From positions 53,200 through 117,199 of the forward strand of contig NMRB01000509.1 of the NCBI GenBank assembly GCA_002633025.1: DNA of 64,000 bases, in the 5' to 3' direction. Both the position numbers and the translations under genes were made by a program. The stretch is from Notospermus geniculatus. Its lineage: Eukaryota; Nemertea; Pilidiophora; Heteronemertea; Lineidae. Of this stretch, positions 33,401 to 42,058 are shown in pieces. How positions within the stretch are numbered: the first letter of the stretch is position 1; every line of letters starts with the position of its first letter. A model generated the notes under the pieces. The model searched no databases and was not told the DNA's origin. It was given only the letters and a program-made list of their open reading frames with translations.

Positions 33401-36006
33401 GCTGGCTGCGCCCTTATCGCGACGGTCCTGCAAAAATTGGGCGGATTGTAGGCCGACTCAAAGATCTCAATTCCGAGTTGGGTATTGGACTTTCCTTCCG
33501 GCAAAGGTACATGTATGCCGGGCAACAGATGCCGCACAAAAATCAAACATAGGCCTATATTTGAAAAAGGGAAACTGTTGCTTGGCAACGGTTTACATTG
33601 CCGACCCCAGCAGACGAGGTCGCTAATGGCAACAATCATCGCCAGAGGAAAAAATCAACTGTTGCGTCCACGTGTGATAGGCGTTTTTCAATTCAACACC
33701 TTTCGTTTCTCTCCTGCTGTACGGTTTACAGTTGTTGCTGATCCGAAGCAGACGACCGAGGTAACCACTGCCGACAATCGTCACCAGAGGACAAAAATTG
33801 CCTTTTGCGTCCACGTGCGATAGGCTTATGGGCGTTTTCCCAGTTCAACACTTCTCATTTCTCTTTCATCTCACCTGGTGGCGCCTCTCCCTTGCCTCCC
33901 TCTTCACCTGCTTTTTCTCCTTCTTCGCCCTCTCTTTCTCCTCCTTCCTAGCGGCCCTCAGTTGTTTCTTTTCCTCGTCGGTGGCGCTGGAGGAGCCAGT
34001 GGACGTCGAGGCGCTGCTCGAACTGCTCGACTTGGATTTGGGTTTGTCGGCGTCTGCATGGAAAGAGCAGAGTAGTTCGGTTGGAGAATGCCTCCTTGCA
34101 GCGAGGAGGGGTCTTTCAGTGGGGGTCCATAGCCAAGACAGATGGCAGCACACCACAACAGGTTGGGCGCCATTTGTGAGGGAAAGTGAGATGAGGACCG
34201 GGATGTCACTTTCATTTCAATATGTAGGCCTACTGAGTTTTAACCATTGCATCCGCGACGAGATATTCGGTAAGGGAAAAAGGGAAACAACTGGGGGACC
34301 GGTAAGCGGCGAAAAAGTTCTCTGTCGCCAAATTACTGTGATGACTTTTTATCCATCCTGGCCATTTCCGACCGAAGAAAAAATCTTTCCTGCTTAAGCA
34401 CCGGATCGCCGGAAGAGATTGCACTTGAACTGAAGGAAATCTGCTGGTTCTCTCCAGTTCAACGAAATCTCCTCCGGAAAATACCGCGCGCAGCGCTAGA
34501 TCCCTCTAGCCCTGTAGGCCCAGTTGCCTGTGATGGCCCGCCTTTTCGGGTGCGGGCATAGTCTAGCGCAGGCAGCCGTTTTCCACAGCGATGGCCACGA
34601 CATTTCCCCAGAGATTCGCAGCAGCGGCTGTGTGACCGAGCGAGACTACCAGCAACTTGACACGCCATCATCACATGTGTCATCAGTCGCGTGGAGCTGT
34701 CATTCTCGATTTAAACTCGTTATTCGAGTATTAAATGTGTGAAAGTGAGTGAAAATGATGAAGCTTGGAGGAATTATATAATTCCTCCAAAGCCAAGGAT
34801 GAAGGTACCGGCTATAAATCCTGCATACATGTAGGATGAATGCCAGATTAGTTAGGCTTTAGATAGAGTGAAGGATGAAGACATTGACAGAGTTGAAGGT
34901 GTGTATGTGTTGGGTTGGGTGTGTCCATGCTTTTGGCCTAGCTTAAAGCTGAACTGCATGAACAAAAACTGGAGATCCGATCACTAAAAAAAGACCACCA
35001 CGCCACGGTGGTGGTCAAGAGAAATGCAAACGACAGACATTTGATTGGCTCGTCCTCTATTAGCCACGCCCATTAAGCCGAACTCAACTCACAAGCTTTT
35101 CGCGTCAGGAAGGTTTAGATGGAGACAATACTTTTCCTCTGAGACCAAACTGATGCCAGAGGTGAAAATCACCTTTTCCTTTTTCTTTTCCTCTTTTTCT
35201 CCCTTTCCTTTCTTCTCTTCTTTCTCTTTCTTCTTCTGTTGTTTTCTTTCCTTCTTATCCTGTTTGTATTGTTTCCTCTCGGCCCGCAGACGTTCTTTCT
35301 CCGCTTTGAAGTCCTCGTCGTCATCGGTGTCACTAGCTGCGCCCTTATCGCGTCGCTCCTGTAAAAATCGGGCGAACTGTAGGCCGACTCAAAAATCTCA
35401 ATTCCGAGTTAGGTTTTGGCCGGTGTTCCCTTGTGGCAAAGGTGTGTAGGTCGGGCAACAGATGTCGCACAAAAATCAAACATATACATTGTATTTGAAA
35501 AAACGGAAACTGTTGCTTGGCAACGGTTTACATTGCCGACCCAGCAGACGAGGTCGCTAGTGGCAACAATCATCGCCAGAGGACAAAAATCGCCTGTTGC
35601 GTCCACGTGTGATAGGCATGGGCGTTTTTCAATTCAACACCTTTCGTTTCTCTCCTGTTGCTTGGCAACGTACGGTTTACAGATGCTACTGATCACTAGC
35701 AGACGATCGAAGTAACCATTGCCGACAATCGTCACTAGAGGACAAAAATTGCCTTTTGCGTCCACGTGCGATAGGCTTATGGGCGTTTTCTAGTTCAACA
35801 CTTCTCATTTCTATTTCTCCTCACCTGGTGGCGCCTCTCCCTCGCCTCCCTCTTTGCCTGTTTTCTCTCCTTCTTTGCTCTCTCTTTCTCCTCCTTCCTA
35901 GCGACCCTCAGTTGTTTCTTTTCCTCGTCGGTGGCGCTGGAGGAGCCAGTGGACGTCGAGGCGCTGCTGCTCGAACTGCTCGACTTGGATTTGGGTTTGT
36001 CAGCGT
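27185..36006 (-). CDS. PEX19-like CaaX protein with duplicated Ser/Lys-Glu exon array
   Basis: Minus-strand multi-exon gene; a first exon was not identified. From 5' to 3': alternating Ser-rich and Lys/Glu-rich exons (36006 down to 30934), then exons V, W, X, Y and terminal Z. X and Y together resemble the C-terminal helical domain of peroxin PEX19: GGIMGPMLRSVYDPQLFGPT, then YPEWLEQNKDKLSED, a Tyr/His/Met-rich helix with EICDVV, and LPPEIL. The last exon ends NEQCTIL, a CaaX box (Leu at X favours geranylgeranylation), where PEX19 ends in a farnesyl-type CaaX. PEX19 chaperones peroxisomal membrane proteins. The N-terminal array and the motif YMEVMWFSMAFDRNF are not PEX19 features that I know, so this could be a distinct PEX19-related or fused protein. 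Junction phases agree from KE0 through X to Y; the Y donor is uncertain. Confidence 0.6.
27752..27838 (-). pseudogene. Truncated copy of exon Y
   Basis: Created by the 0.92-kb duplication: ELPPEILEKV and downstream codons remain, but the acceptor and the YPEWL half are gone, so it cannot be spliced in. Confidence 0.8.
28103..28333 (-). CDS. Terminal CaaX exon Z, copy 2 (proximal)
   Basis: 231 nt including stop, phase 0 after ctttccag. Encodes AERTDVTQTTMNITKNMING, MNDVQLEELRQGLEGVEIEN and ends HDNEQCTIL. It differs from the distal copy by one residue (Ile for Leu). Either copy can serve as the last exon. Confidence 0.7.
   Translation of the reverse strand, partial: AERTDVTQTTMNITKNMINGTMEAFTDGNALQSMLRSGGMMNDVQLEELRQGLEGVEIENEEDLEKLHDNEQCTIL
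28756..28980 (-). CDS. Exon Y: YPEWL PEX19-like helices
   Basis: Entered in phase 0 after caatactttcag. Encodes YPEWLEQNKDKLSEDVYTRH, ERMHELYKEMNEICDVV and KLELPPEILEKV. The end is drawn at a perfect gtaagt, in phase with exon Z. The frame stays open past it (VSGEDICVELPS to about 28690), and a weaker gttggc donor near there is an alternative. Confidence 0.6.
29418..29548 (-). CDS. Exon X: start of the PEX19-like helical domain
   Basis: 131 nt, phase 1 in and phase 0 out (gtgagt). Encodes LKDLRENLGNQVAGLLGGIM, GPMLRSVYDPQLFGPTAAT and AIEY, aligning with the PEX19 segment just before YPEWL. Confidence 0.65.
29530..29882. repeat. Direct duplication across the single-N join at 29797
   Basis: ggtcctttaaacctgaaaaa with tcaggtcgggggttcaatat at 29538-29600 recurs at 29800-29855. 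The following gtggcgttaactgca block (29640) recurs at 30036. The duplicate of the exon X acceptor side lies directly after the N. Confidence 0.8.
29883..30008. mobile_element. Hairpin related to MITE family C
   Basis: agaggtttcgcaaagccccc and gggggctttgcgaaaactcc form the arms; next to them cgaaacgccaacgcg pairs with cgcgttggcgtttcg. It shares the gaggtttcgcaa terminus with MITE C. Confidence 0.75.
30356..30548 (-). CDS. Exon W of the PEX19-like gene
   Basis: 193 nt, phase 0 in and phase 1 out (gtaagg). Encodes ERDYMEVMWFSMAFDRNFDQ, an acidic PEDKPQDEETEI stretch, a Ser run and SDDSDMEWAKDDQ. The phase-1 end fits exon X. Confidence 0.65.
30676..30825 (-). CDS. Exon V of the PEX19-like gene
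   Basis: 150 nt, phase 0, after ataccttcag and before gtaacg. Encodes IEKKRRHLLKRDDSLILSRD, DAEKMFSAVPQLKKEATEIP and EEGVYFASGH. Not a family I recognise. Confidence 0.65.
30934..31083 (-). CDS. Lys/Glu exon KE0, closest to the conserved domain
   Basis: 150 nt, phase 0. Encodes ERREQGAASDTEDDEDIKAE, KERLRAERKQYKQEKKMKKE and REKK before gtgggg. It is more diverged than copies 1 and 2, so probably the oldest member. Confidence 0.65.
31206..31361. mobile_element. MITE family A, copy 3
   Basis: gggagactttactgccgtta at left and taacggcagtaaagtctcac at right, in the intron between S-a copy 1 and KE0. Confidence 0.85.
31380..31565 (-). CDS. Ser-rich exon S-a, copy 1
   Basis: 186 nt, phase 0 both ends, ttttccaacag acceptor and gttagt donor. 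Encodes KSSSSSSSTSSPSSSSDDEK, TGEKKHDKKQRKEEKKQKKE and RREAREQRHK. Many casein-kinase-like SSSDDE sites. Confidence 0.65.
31840..32088 (-). CDS. Chimeric Ser-rich/Lys-Glu exon
   Basis: 249 nt, phase 0. Starts as exon S-a (KSSSSSSSTSSPSSSSDDEK) and after KKRER continues as the distal half of exon KE (DKKERKQQKKKEREEKKGKG). The fusion removes an intron. The donor is gtcatt, poorer than the gtaatt of intact KE copies. Confidence 0.55.
32363..32459 (-). pseudogene. Broken Lys/Glu exon copy
   Basis: Has the KE acceptor (tttttgcag) and donor (gtaatt), but an internal deletion joins gaccgt to tgataagaag, leaving 97 nt (not a multiple of 3) and a TGA three codons in. It would truncate any transcript that used it. 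Confidence 0.75.
32782..32961 (-). CDS. Ser-rich exon S-a, copy 2
   Basis: 180 nt, phase 0 both ends, after ttttccaacag and before gttagt. Encodes KSSSSSSSSTSSPSSSSDEE, KTEEKKHEKKQRKEERKEEK and RREAREQRHK. Confidence 0.65.
33242..33427 (-). CDS. Lys/Glu-rich exon KE, copy 2
   Basis: 186 nt, phase 0 both ends, after tttttgcag and before gtaatt. Starts DRRDKGAASDTDDDEDFKAE and is nearly identical to copy 1. Confidence 0.65.
33875..34053 (-). CDS. Ser-rich exon S-b, copy 2
   Basis: 179 nt, phase 1 in and phase 0 out; one codon shorter than copy 1 in the Ser run. It cannot follow the upstream Lys/Glu exon in frame (TGA in that frame), so the block duplication may have duplicated the gene's 5' end rather than lengthened one transcript. 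Confidence 0.55.
35173..35358 (-). CDS. Lys/Glu-rich exon KE, copy 1
   Basis: 186 nt, phase 0 both ends. Starts ERRDKGAASDTDDDEDFKAE, followed by RLRAERKQYKQDKKERK and a Lys/Glu/Gly run. Coiled-coil or single-alpha-helix composition. The donor is gtgatt, weaker than gtaatt in copy 2. Confidence 0.6.
35825..36006 (-). CDS. Ser-rich exon S-b, copy 1
   Basis: 182 nt after ctctctccag and before gtgagg, phase 1 in and phase 0 out. Encodes [20 protein letters not shown], then DEEKKQLRVARKEEKERAK and REARERRHQ. Its phase-1 start means it must follow a different, unidentified upstream exon, not a Lys/Glu exon. Confidence 0.6.
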
Positions 36007-36349
36007 CTGGAGAGAGCAGAGTAGTTCGGTTGCCGGAGAATGCCTCCTCAGCGAGGAGGGTCTTGCAGTGGGGGTCCATAGCCAAGACAGATGGCAGCAC
36101 ACCAACAGGTTGGGCGCCATTTGTGAGGGAAAGTGATGAGGACCGGGATGTCACTTTCATTTCAATATGTAGTTTTAACCATTAGTGCCACCTATTGAGG
36201 CAGTGAGCAGTGGGCTCATTGCATCCGCGACGAGATATTCGGTAAGGGAAAAAGGGAAACAATGGGGGACCGGTAAGCGGCGAAAAAGTTCTCTGTCGCC
36301 AAATTACATTGGGAACTGATACACTGCTAGCATCAGTGTGTGAAAGTTG

Positions 36350-36640
36350 CGCCAAAAAATAATAGCGCTGTAAAACTGGCGCCACGGAACAAGAAAATCA
36401 TGTTCCTAGACGCCGGGCGATTCTGTCCCAGAGCGCTCAAAAAATAATAGCGCTGTAAAACTGGCGCCACGGAACAAAAAAAGCATGTTCCAAGACGCGG
36501 CGACGCGGGGCGATTCTGTCCCACAGCGCTGGAAAAGCGCCGGGAGCTGGCGCTACGGAACAAGAAAATCCTGTTCCAAGACGCGGCGTCGGGGCGTTTG
36601 TGTTCCGGTGCGCCAGCGTTTCAGCGCTCAGGAACAAAAT
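36350..36640. repeat. Tandem repeat, three units of about 80-100 bp
   Basis: gctgtaaaactggcgccacg recurs with gaacaagaaaatcatgttcc and gcgattctgtcccagagcgc; the third unit is diverged. GC-rich, possibly near a promoter on the minus strand, but this is not shown. Confidence 0.75.
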
Positions 36641-37218
36641 CTTGTGCAATTTCTTGTGCCATTTCTAGATCCCTCTAGCTCTGTAGGCCCAGTTGCCTGT
36701 GATGGCCCGCCTTTTCGGGTGCGGGCATAGTCTAGCGCAGCCAGCCGTTTTCCACAGCGATGGCCACGACAATTCCCCAGAGATTCGCAGCAGCGGCCGT
36801 GTGACCGAGCGAGACTACCAGCAACTTGACACGCCATCCAGTCGCGTGGAGCTGTCATTCTCGATTTAAACTCGTTATTCGAGTCTTAAATGTGTGAAAG
36901 TGAGTGAAAATGATGCCGAAGGTACCGGCTATAAATCCTGCATACATGTAGGATGAATGCCAGATTAGTTAGGCTTTAGATAGAGTGAAGGATGAAGACA
37001 TTGACAGAGTTGAAGGTGTGTATGTGTTGGGTGTGTCCATGCTTTTGGCCTAGCTTAATCAATGCAAGCCAGAACACAGGGACCAGGAGCTGAGTGTTTT
37101 ATACGCCTATCCCAGTGCAGTAAAAAGAATGGTTGTCCAGCACGTCTTGTTGTAAACTATCTAATAGCTCGCTGAATGTCAAGATACAGAATAGCACAAA
37201 ATTGACACACAAAATGAT

Positions 37219-37462
37219 AATAAGCAAGAAGTCAATCTCCAGAATTCACGAATTTTCGACCCCAACCGGGGTCTTTTTCAAGTGGAACTTTACAATCTGA
37301 AACTCTAGAAAAGTCTTTTCTAGGGTTTCAGATTGTAAAGTTCCACTTGAAAAGTCTAGAAAAGTCTTTTCTAGAGTTTCAGATTGTAAAGTTCCACTTG
37401 AAAAAGACCCCGGTTGGGGTCGAAAATTTGTGAATTCTCAGAGATTGACTTCTTGCTTATTA
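37219..37462. mobile_element. Near-perfect palindromic foldback element
   Basis: Ends aataagcaagaagtcaatct and gattgacttcttgcttatta. Within it cgaccccaaccggggtcttt pairs with aaagaccccggttggggtcg, and gtttcagattgtaaagttcc is present in both orientations plus an extra direct copy. Confidence 0.88.
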
Positions 37463-38526
37463 TCGCTGAATGTCATGTCAGGTGCCGTTAACATCTTATG
37501 TCGTACATTTATTGATTTCAGGGCATCGAGATGTTCGTTAGCAACTTGGCTTTGAGATTCTGGGAAGTAGGCTAATATACAGTCGGGTAAGTTAAGTTAC
37601 ATCATAATGTAGCCTAGGCCTAGGCTATGTGGAGAAGTTACGCTAGGCCCTAGATCAGCTGCCCTAGATGGATTGGCTGAAATAAGCTGTTTGAACAGCC
37701 TTTCCACATTTTCATATTCTCAGATCTGTTGGCAACCATAAAGGCCACAAAAAAATCTTTTAGTTTAGCATCAGCGCCCGCCTCGAATTTTCTCGCCGCC
37801 TCAAAAAAAAATTTTTTTTGGAAAAATTTTTTTTTGGAAAAAAAATATTTTTTTCAAAAAAAATATTTTTTTCAAAAAAAAATTTTTTTCTTCAATTTTT
37901 TCTCACATTATAATGTTCTCTGTCAAAAAAGTGTGGTTTCTTGTCTACACATGCCTTTTCCAGGGTGACTCAGATATGTATTTGTTTGAATAAAAACCTT
38001 TTTCGAGTTAATACTAAGGATTTGTCTATTGTATGATAAATGGTGCAATGCTTTCAAGCTCTCTTTCGATGATCACAGTTCATTTCAGTATTAAAAAAAA
38101 AACCCCAAAAACTCTCCTCCCTCCTCACTTTTTACAAGTTTGACTGATGCTAAACTAAAGATTTTTTTATGTGGCCTAATGAAGCCCGCCAGCAAAACTC
38201 TTCTACTAGAAGCCATGTTACCACTGTGAGCGGTTAGACTAAGGTGCAGCGTGGTCAGGGTGTAGTAGCCAAACTACTCAAACGTGTCAAACATGATAAT
38301 GATGTTAGATGAAACATGTCACACACAAAGATGACGACAAATTTCCAAAATATGCCAAGTGTTTATTTGTATATTTGAATATTGCCAGAATTTTACATAA
38401 ATTTATCATGCGTAAAGTTTACCATCCTTTGTACTGGGACTCCTTTCTCACCGGCACATTTTACAGCCGAGATACCCAGCGGTCTTTCCTTCCTTCACCA
38501 TCAGCAACAACCACCTTTCACTTTGA

Positions 38527-38682
38527 CTTAAAGCGGACTATTTGCGCCAAGTCAAAGATTCCACAGAACAGTTTCCGGAGCGGCTGCCGCAATGCATTTA
38601 TTACCAGTTGTTGTTACGAATAAAACGGGTCGTTTTATTATTTTTGGTTCACTTTGGACAGACTCGAACAATCCGCTTTAAG
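38527..38682. mobile_element. 156-bp MITE present in only one duplication unit
   Basis: cttaaagcgga at left and tccgctttaag at right are inverted repeats. The equivalent site near 41495 lacks it. Confidence 0.65.
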
Positions 38683-38993
38683 ATTAACCCAGCGTTGGGT
38701 AGAAAATGTTGACCTTCCCGGTACAAATGATGGCAAAAGTCTCGTACAAAACTTGCATCAGTTAAGACTGGTTCACAACCTAAAGTCACCTAGTTACTCT
38801 GGACAAAACAATATCACAATATCCTCTATCTTATAATTCCTTTGCATAAGTCATTGAACTACTGGTATAGATTTTCACGGTGGGAACGGTAAAGATGTCT
38901 TCTCAGTTGTGGCTATGCCACCAAATCGAGGGTTGTTGATTCTTGTGCAGCAGGCTGATCTCAGCGTGTTCCAGTTGTATTGTACATCGTATC

Positions 38994-39215
38994 GAGGCTC
39001 TTCACGTGCCGTCACATTTCCATGACGACATGTTGCCGCCATATTGACCGTCAAAATGTCAAGCAACGTCACAGCATGAACACAGCGCAACACACAGATC
39101 GTGACATTAAAATGTCATGACGTGATAGTTTTGACATCGTCGCTGGCCATTTGACGGCCAGCATGGCTGATTCTTTGCAGTCACATGACCGTTGTGACGT
39201 CAGTGAAGAACCTCT
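38994..39215. mobile_element. MITE family B, copy 3
   Basis: gaggctcttcacg and cagtgaagaacctct ends; ccatgacgacatgttgccgc and ctttgcagtcacatgaccgt internally. Confidence 0.82.
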
Positions 39216-40109
39216 AGGCTACTGCTTTAATCAATTAGGAAGAACACCACGAAAGTTTACCAGTATCATAAAACAGTAAAATAATGTTGCCTATTGTTTT
39301 TATGTCTTTATATATTTACGGCCAGTGAATTGCAAGCAGTCCTGAAATTTACACAAGTTGACAACTATAAAATTTCATGTGTATACTCGCTGTACAAAAC
39401 AGTATCTTACAACTATGGAATCACTCAAATTACTATTTCATAATGCCACTGCATAATGGTGCTTTACTGGTACATGTATATTACAACTGTATAATCAGTG
39501 AGACTGATATTACTAGCACAAAACAACAACCATTGCTGCTGTAACAGTAGGCCTATTTGCTATAGCATATCAAATGTATTTTAGGTTCATCAACGCCAAC
39601 ACAACTTCTAAACCACAAATCCTATTCCGACATACAATTCAACATTTGTTCGATGGGAGATTCTTCGCGTACAGCATGCGTGTATTTCTACAGATTTGTA
39701 CCAGTAGGCCCAAATTGAAAGTCTATTTACATGTTTTGACATTGTAAAAACGTTCACAGATTCTGATGAAAAACAGCATTTAAACTACATTGTACTAAAG
39801 GACTGTAAAACATGATAAACTACCTGCTTCCATGTCACTTAACATCTGTCCACTCCTCTGATGCCATGTTAAACCACAAAAGGATCGATGGTCTACAGGG
39901 TGCCACAACACCAACATTGCAAATTACCGGTATCCAACATAGAGCACAAAAAATGACACACAAAATGATAGTAAACATAAAGTTGTCTCCAAATTTCGCA
40001 CACTAGCGAAATGAATTTCGCACACTAGCGAAATTCGGAGACGACGTTTACTAACATTACCAATTAGGCCAGATTTTCATGCAATGATGCTGACGACGCC
40101 TTGATTCTA

Positions 40110-40729
40110 CAGCTATATTTGGTCGCGTGTCACAAATAGGGCACCCAATGTGTCACCAGGTCAAAATTATCAATTTTTCAATAATTACTGTGTTAATGAA
40201 GCATGTTAAGCCTCATCAAAAACCATCAAAAAAATAACTCTATTGTTTTTAATTAATGAGATAATTGCCTTTAATCAACTCAGTTTTAAAGGAAATGCAT
40301 TACAATTTACAGACGTTTTTCGCGGTTTTCTCAAAACGGACCTTTTTCACAGATGATACCATAATTTCCTTGCTTTCCACCCAATCCATACAAATTTGGT
40401 ATTGTAATAAACAGGAGAATTATTCTTTCAGAAAATACTTAATTTCATTCACTAAGTTTTATGGTCTGTACATTTATACAGTCACTTTCTAGTAAGTGTA
40501 TATGGTCTGTTCATTTATGTACACGAAGTTCTGTGGACAAACACCTGTGTGTGCATGGCTTCTTTTGACCTCATCTACAGGGACTGATTCAGGATTTTGG
40601 GAAAGAAGGGGTGCACTGTGCTAGAAACATTGAAATCGGCAGTAAATTTCAATGACTTGCTCCAAATTTCATAATTTCACAGTCGATTATACAGATTTGT
40701 TGGCCGAAAGGGGGGCGTGCAGCGGGTGC
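40110..40729. other. No gene recognised; repeat H fragment at 40575-40729
   Basis: AT-rich. The last 155 bp (gtgcactgtgctagaaacat, tgaaatcggcagtaaatttc, tggccgaaaggggggcgtgc) match the inverted element at 52050-52235. Confidence 0.5.
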
Positions 40730-41834
40730 NATAAATCTTTAGTTTAGCATCAGCACCCGCCTCGAATTTTCTCACCGCCTCAAAAAAAATTTTTTTTTTT
40801 GGAAGAAAAATTTTTTTCAAAAAAAATTTTTTTTTTCAAAAAAAAATTTTTTTCTTCAATTTTTTCTCACATTATAATGTTCTCTGTAAAAAAGTGTGGT
40901 TTCTTGTCTACACATGCCTTTTCCAGGGTGACTCAGTTTATGTATTTTTTTGAATAAAAACCTTTTTCGAGTTAATACTAAGGATTTGTCTATTGTATGG
41001 TAAATGGTGCAATGCTTCCAAGCTCTCTTTCGATGATCACAGTCCATTTCAGTATTTAAAAAAAACCCAAAAAACCCCTCCTCCCTCCTCACTTTTTACA
41101 AGTTTGACTGATGCTAAACTAAAGATTTTTTTATGTGGCCTAATGAAGCCCGCCAGCAAAACTCTTCTATCTAGAAGCCATGTTACCACTGTGAGCGGTT
41201 AGACTAAGGTGCAGCGTGATCAGGATGGTGTAGGCCAAACTACTCAAACGTGTCAAACATGATAATGATGTTAGATGAATCATGTCACACACAAAGATGA
41301 CGACAAAATTCCAAAATATGCCAAGTGTTTATTTGTATATTTGAATATTGCCAGAATTTTACATAAATTTATCATGCGTAAAGTTTACCATCCTTTGTAC
41401 CGGGACTCCTTTCTCACCGGCTCATTTTACAGCCAAGATACCCAGCGGTCTTTCCTTCCTTCACCATCAGCAACAACCACCTTTTACTTTGACTTGTGAT
41501 GACTTTGATCAGTGTACACCAACTAAACCCCAGCATTGGGTAGAAAATTTTGACCTTCCCGGTACAAATGATGGCAAAAGTCTCGTACAAAACTTGCATC
41601 AGTTAAGACTGGTTCACAACCTAAAGTCACCTAGTTACTTTGGACAAAACAATATCACAATATCCTCTATCTTATAATTCCTTTGCATAAGTCATAGAAC
41701 TACCGGTATAGATTTTCACGGTGGGAACGGTAAAGATGTCTTCTCAGGCGTGGCTATGCCACCAAATCGAGGGTTGTTGGTTCTTGTGCAGCAGGCTGAT
41801 CTCAGTGTGTTCCAGTTCTATTGTACAGCGTGTT

Positions 41835-42058
41835 GAGGTTCTTCATGTGACGTCACATTTCCATGACGACACGATGCCGCCATATTGGCCGTCAAAATGT
41901 CAAGCAACGTCACACATGTCACACAGCGTCAACACACAGATCGTGACATTAAAATGTCATGACGTGATAGTTTTGACGTCGTTGCCGGCCATTTGATGGC
42001 CAACATGGCCGATTCTTTGCAGTCACGTGACCGTTGTGACGTCCGTGAAGAACCTCTA
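41835..42058. mobile_element. MITE family B, copy 4
   Basis: gaggttcttcatgtgacgtc at left and ccgtgaagaacctct at right, in the second duplication unit. Confidence 0.82.

Larger units (their letters stand above)
33105..37045. repeat. Tandem block duplication, two units of about 1.9 kb
   Basis: Unit 33105-34925 and unit 35038-37045 both start catttgattggctcgtcctc, carry a KE exon then an S-b exon, and end in ggctataaatcctgcataca ... gtgtatgtgttgggt. Smaller versions of the left end recur at 31700 and 32225. Confidence 0.85.

Noticed and set aside
34459-36858. Similar frames CQVAGSLARSH... at 34459-34683 and 36628-36858 as a possible first exon
   Set aside because: Both lie in the duplicated block and start differently; there is no donor in phase 1 as required by exon S-b. 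Kept only as unexplained conserved sequence.
38309-38623. Frame MKHVTHKDDDK... and its duplicate at 41275-41499
   Set aside because: Repeated only because the non-coding block is duplicated; the two copies diverge by indels and lose frame downstream.
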